64,000 nucleotides of DNA from Bin5 sp965261695 (lineage in GTDB: Bacteria; Chloroflexota; Anaerolineae; Caldilineales; Caldilineaceae). The stretch is from positions 3,720,001 to 3,784,000 of the forward strand of contig OZ253474.1 of the NCBI GenBank assembly GCA_965261695.1, read 5' to 3'. Shown here piece by piece: positions 61,499 to 64,000 of the stretch (positions within the stretch are counted from its first letter, which is position 1; each line of letters starts with the position of its first letter). The notes under the pieces are model-generated. The model saw nothing but the letters and a program-made list of their open reading frames with translations, searched no databases and was not told the origin of the DNA. Made by a program: the position numbers and the translations under genes.

Positions 61499-64000
61499 CA
61501 CAAACCGGCCGCAATCCCGCTGACCACGACTCACTATCCACTGCCTTTAGCAGGGCAAGCGCCAGCCGCTTGGACTCCAGAATCGGGCGCTGTTCATCGC
61601 CCACCAGCAGCACAGGCCCCACGCAGGCGGGACATCCATAGCGGCAGGCGCAACCGCGGATCAACTCTGCGGCCCCTGCGATCAGGTCGTCGTGGCGCTC
61701 GTACAGTTGGGCGCTGAATCCGATCCCGGCTGGGATGCGCTCGTATATGTAGATGCGCGGGGCGGCAGGCGAACTCTGCATGGCGGGAGAAGCGAGGCCT
61801 GTTTCACCCTCATCACGAATGACGGCAACGTCTATATCGCGCCGGTCGCACATCAAGTGCAGTGGGGCCAGATTGCCCAGCGCGTAGGCCACCCCATCCA
61901 TTCCGGTTCGGGCGCGTACTCCCGCTTCCAGACGCTGATGACAGCGGCGGCACAGCAACATGAGATTGCTGGGCCGGTTGGCCTCCCGGTCGTTCCTGTT
62001 CAGACCCGCAATGTAGCCGAAAGCACGGAAGGGGATTTGATGATGCACGTCGTGCTGGCGGTTGCGGGTCTCGGGCGCGCCGCATTCGGCGCAGCGGTAG
62101 CTGTCCCTGGCGCGCGTTCGGGTGCGCTGTTCCTGCCAGTCGGGGCCGTAGTCATTGGGTGCGTCGCGCCAGTCGTCCGCCTGCATCAAAGCCATCTGCG
62201 CCTCGGCGGTCACTTCCAGCCAGTAACCGGCGGTGTCCAGTGTGGTGGGCGGATAGTCGAGCGGCAGAACGCCGAGATTCTCGTGGGTGAAGCGCCGCAC
62301 GCGGCGGTACTGCGTCACCTGCGAGGTCACCAGGAGGTCGCCGTATCCCAGTTGCGCCCCGCCGGAGATGCGGCTCTCCTGCACGGCCAGCACTTGAATC
62401 TCGGTTGCCGTGCTTGCCTCCGTAAAGTAGTCGACCTCCGCCGGCCACACCCACGCCGATCCGCTGTCCAGGTCCAGGCGATCCACCAGGTAGCTGCGCC
62501 CTTCGTGGAGGTAGACGGCTCCTTCATGCACCAGGAACGGCGCACTGGCGGCATCGACCTCGCCAATGACTGTGAACGGGCTATCTTTTTGGACAGGTTT
62601 CCGTTTCGAGTCCGCCGTTTCGACCGAGTCGCCCGCCTGAACGACCACCGGCTCGCCGCCGATGCTGCGCAGCCCGAACTGGCGCGCGGGGTAGCCGTCG
62701 CCGCTCCAGTGGAAACGGTTGCCGAACCGCTGCACCGACCCCTCTTCGATCAATAACTCCAGGACATCGGCGGTGAAGAGCGACCGCCCGAACGGCTCCC
62801 CTTCCACAAAAGGCAATTCGAAGGCGGCGCATCGCATCTGATCTACCAGCAGCATCAGGTTGTCGGCGTTGGCGAAGGCGTGCTCCGGTGAGCGTTGCAG
62901 CAGAAATTGCGGATGGTTGACGATGTACTGGTCGAGCGCGCCCGCCGTCGCCACCAGGACGGCCAGAGAAGCCTCGGTCGTGCGTCCAACCCGTCCCCAC
63001 TGCTGCCACGCGGACGCGATCGTGCCCGGATAACCGCAGATCAACGCGGCCTCCAACTGGCCGATGTCGATGCCCAACTCCAGTGCATTGGTAGCGACCA
63101 CCCCGCGCACCGTCCCCGCCCGCAGACCGGCCTCGATCTGACGCCGCTCCTGGGGCAAGTAACCGCCGCGATAGCCGCGCACTGCGTGGAGGGCGGTGTT
63201 ATGATCCACCATCCACTCTGCGCTATCCGCTGCTTGCAGCCGTTCACGGACATAGCTGAGCAGGAGTTCGACGGTCAGGCGGGCGCGGCCAAAGACGATC
63301 GTTTGAAGACCGCCTTGCAGGAAGCGGGCAGCCAGTTCCTGCGTTTCCAATACGCTGCTGCGGCGTAGGCCCTGAACCGGGTCGTAAAGGGGCGGCGAGT
63401 ACAGGATGATGTGCTTCTCGCCCTGCGGCGCGCCGTTGCGGTCGATGACCTGCACCGGCTGTTCGGTGAGAATCTCTGCCAACTGTCCGGGGTTGGCGAT
63501 CGTTGCGCTGGTCAGCAGGAACTGGGGGCAGGTGGCGCTATCTGGGCAGTAATGGGCGGCCACGCGACGCAGCCGCCGCAGAACATTGGCCACGTGGCTG
63601 CCAAAAACGCCGCGATAGCTGTGCATCTCGTCGATAACGACGTAGCGCAGACCGGCCAGAAAACGCTCCCAGCCGCCGTGATAGGGCAGAATGGCGGCAT
63701 GGAGCATGTCCGGATTGGTGAGGACCAGCCTCGCATTCTGGCGGATGGAACGGCGCTGGGCAGTAGGCGTGTCGCCGTCATAGGAGTGGATGGTGGGCAG
63801 CGGATTGTGAATGGTGGTGTCTTTATCCGCTATCCATTCGCTGCTATCCGCGATCAAGTCGCCGATCTCTGCCAGTTGATCGTGGGCCAGGGCTTTGGTC
63901 GGGAAGAGGTAGAGAGCAGTCGCTTCGGTGTCGTTGAGCAGAGCGTGCAGGACCGGCAGCGTGTAGCAAAGCGTCTTGCCGCTGGCCGTGGGGGTGACGA
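61491..64000 (-). CDS. MrfA/Hrq1-like SF2 helicase with an embedded HNH nuclease-like domain, 5' end outside window
   Basis: At least 836 codons, running off the right edge. Motif I TPTASGKT starts at the edge, motif II is VIDEMHSY (about 63625), and motif VI QWGRVGRT (about 62990). After the helicase core comes an HNH-type module (about 61925-62115: YRCAECGAPETRNRQHDVHH, then NLMLLCRRCHQRLEAG), followed by a DUF1998-type zinc region with CACRYGCPACVGP (about 61625-61655). MrfA/Hrq1-like helicases act in DNA repair; the HNH insert suggests coupled cleavage, which is inferred. Three segments coded by heptamer repeats (SEWIADKDTTIHNP, SAEWMVDHN, SESWSAG) interrupt or extend the protein. Confidence 0.86.
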   Translation of the reverse strand, partial: VTPTASGKTLCYTLPVLHALLNDTEATALYLFPTKALAHDQLAEIGDLIADSSEWIADKDTTIHNPLPTIHSYDGDTPTAQRRSIRQNARLVLTNPDMLHAAILPYHGGWERFLAGLRYVVIDEMHSYRGVFGSHVANVLRRLRRVAAHYCPDSATCPQFLLTSATIANPGQLAEILTEQPVQVIDRNGAPQGEKHIILYSPPLYDPVQGLRRSSVLETQELAARFLQGGLQTIVFGRARLTVELLLSYVRERLQAADSAEWMVDHNTALHAVRGYRGGYLPQERRQIEAGLRAGTVRGVVATNALELGIDIGQLEAALICGYPGTIASAWQQWGRVGRTTEASLAVLVATAGALDQYIVNHPQFLLQRSPEHAFANADNLMLLVDQMRCAAFELPFVEGEPFGRSLFTADVLELLIEEGSVQRFGNRFHWSGDGYPARQFGLRSIGGEPVVVQAGDSVETADSKRKPVQKDSPFTVIGEVDAASAPFLVHEGAVYLHEGRSYLVDRLDLDSGSAWVWPAEVDYFTEASTATEIQVLAVQESRISGGAQLGYGDLLVTSQVTQYRRVRRFTHENLGVLPLDYPPTTLDTAGYWLEVTAEAQMALMQADDWRDAPNDYGPDWQEQRTRTRARDSYRCAECGAPETRNRQHDVHHQIPFRAFGYIAGLNRNDREANRPSNLMLLCRRCHQRLEAGVRARTGMDGVAYALGNLAPLHLMCDRRDIDVAVIRDEGETGLASPAMQSSPAAPRIYIYERIPAGIGFSAQLYERHDDLIAGAAELIRGCACRYGCPACVGPVLLVGDEQRPILESKRLALALLKAVDSESWSAGLRPVCVS
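61518..61548. repeat. Heptamer block at the 3' end of the MrfA-like helicase gene
   Basis: ctgacca, cgactca, ctatcca, ctgcctt, translated on the minus strand as KAVDSESWSAG near the C-terminus. Confidence 0.5.
63200..63245. repeat. Heptamer block inside the MrfA-like helicase gene (central)
   Basis: tgatcca, ccatcca, ctctgcg, ctatccg, ctgcttg in 7-bp steps, translated on the minus strand as QAADSAEWMVDHN. Confidence 0.55.
63780..63862. repeat. Heptamer palindrome inside the MrfA-like helicase gene (5' part)
   Basis: agtggat, ggtgggc, agcggat, tgtgaat, ggtggtg, then tctttat, ccgctat, ccattcg, ctgctat, ccgcgat. The two halves are complementary in type and could form a hairpin; on the minus strand it codes IADSSEWIADKDTTIHNPLP between helicase motifs I and II without breaking the frame. 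Confidence 0.65.

Overview
The window looks like a high-GC chromosome segment from a Chloroflexota bacterium, most likely an Anaerolineae/Caldilineales relative. This is inferred from the Pro/Thr-rich linkers, the many sugar and peptide ABC importers, a RodZ-like HTH protein with a PT linker, a DUF6391-like protein and the abundant low-complexity intergenic filler. No rRNA, tRNA or CRISPR array was recognised.

Layout. 1-879 (-): RecF/SMC-type ATPase running off the left edge. 1417-5028: peptide importer (binding protein and two permeases, no ATPase). 5066-9818: ribose-type sugar importer, followed by a Gfo/Idh/MocA oxidoreductase (9896-11056); its probable partner, a sugar-phosphate isomerase/epimerase, sits at 19736-20653. 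Between them lies a lower-GC block (about 11.1-19.65 kb) with gene debris and a three-gene module: a membrane-anchored TerB_N/TerB/TerB_C protein, a BrxD-like (DUF2791) ATPase and an Lhr/BrxHI-like helicase. The helicase 3' end is cut by an intact IS982-family element with a 6-bp target duplication; removing the element and one duplicate restores a 736-residue frame.

20.7-22.3 kb is decayed sequence. 22305-28940 encodes a 2211-residue surface mosaic (FN3, PT repeats, Ig-like, LRR, nine Calx-beta). 29685-30375 is a nearly pure array of about 98 heptamers. 30386-32920: class A beta-lactamase-like hydrolase and D-aminoacylase-like amidohydrolase. 32945-37064: DUF1992 protein, two tandem CPBP proteases, argH. 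37.1-41.3 kb is gene-poor, with an IS982 deletion derivative and an amber-interrupted membrane protein. 41345-47547: complete Opp/Dpp operon behind a good sigma70-type promoter. 47.5-64 kb: housekeeping and envelope genes (amidase, RodZ-like, metallophosphoesterase, transketolase, holA, M16 homologue, ABC-2 exporter, two SDR proteins, rnhB) and an MrfA/Hrq1-like helicase carrying an HNH domain that runs off the right edge.

Two things stand out: the TerB-BrxD-BrxHI-like module, apparently inserted in a sugar-catabolic locus and then inactivated or altered by IS982; and a genome-wide family of 7-bp-periodic repeats that fills spacers and has also entered reading frames, notably three times in the MrfA-like helicase.
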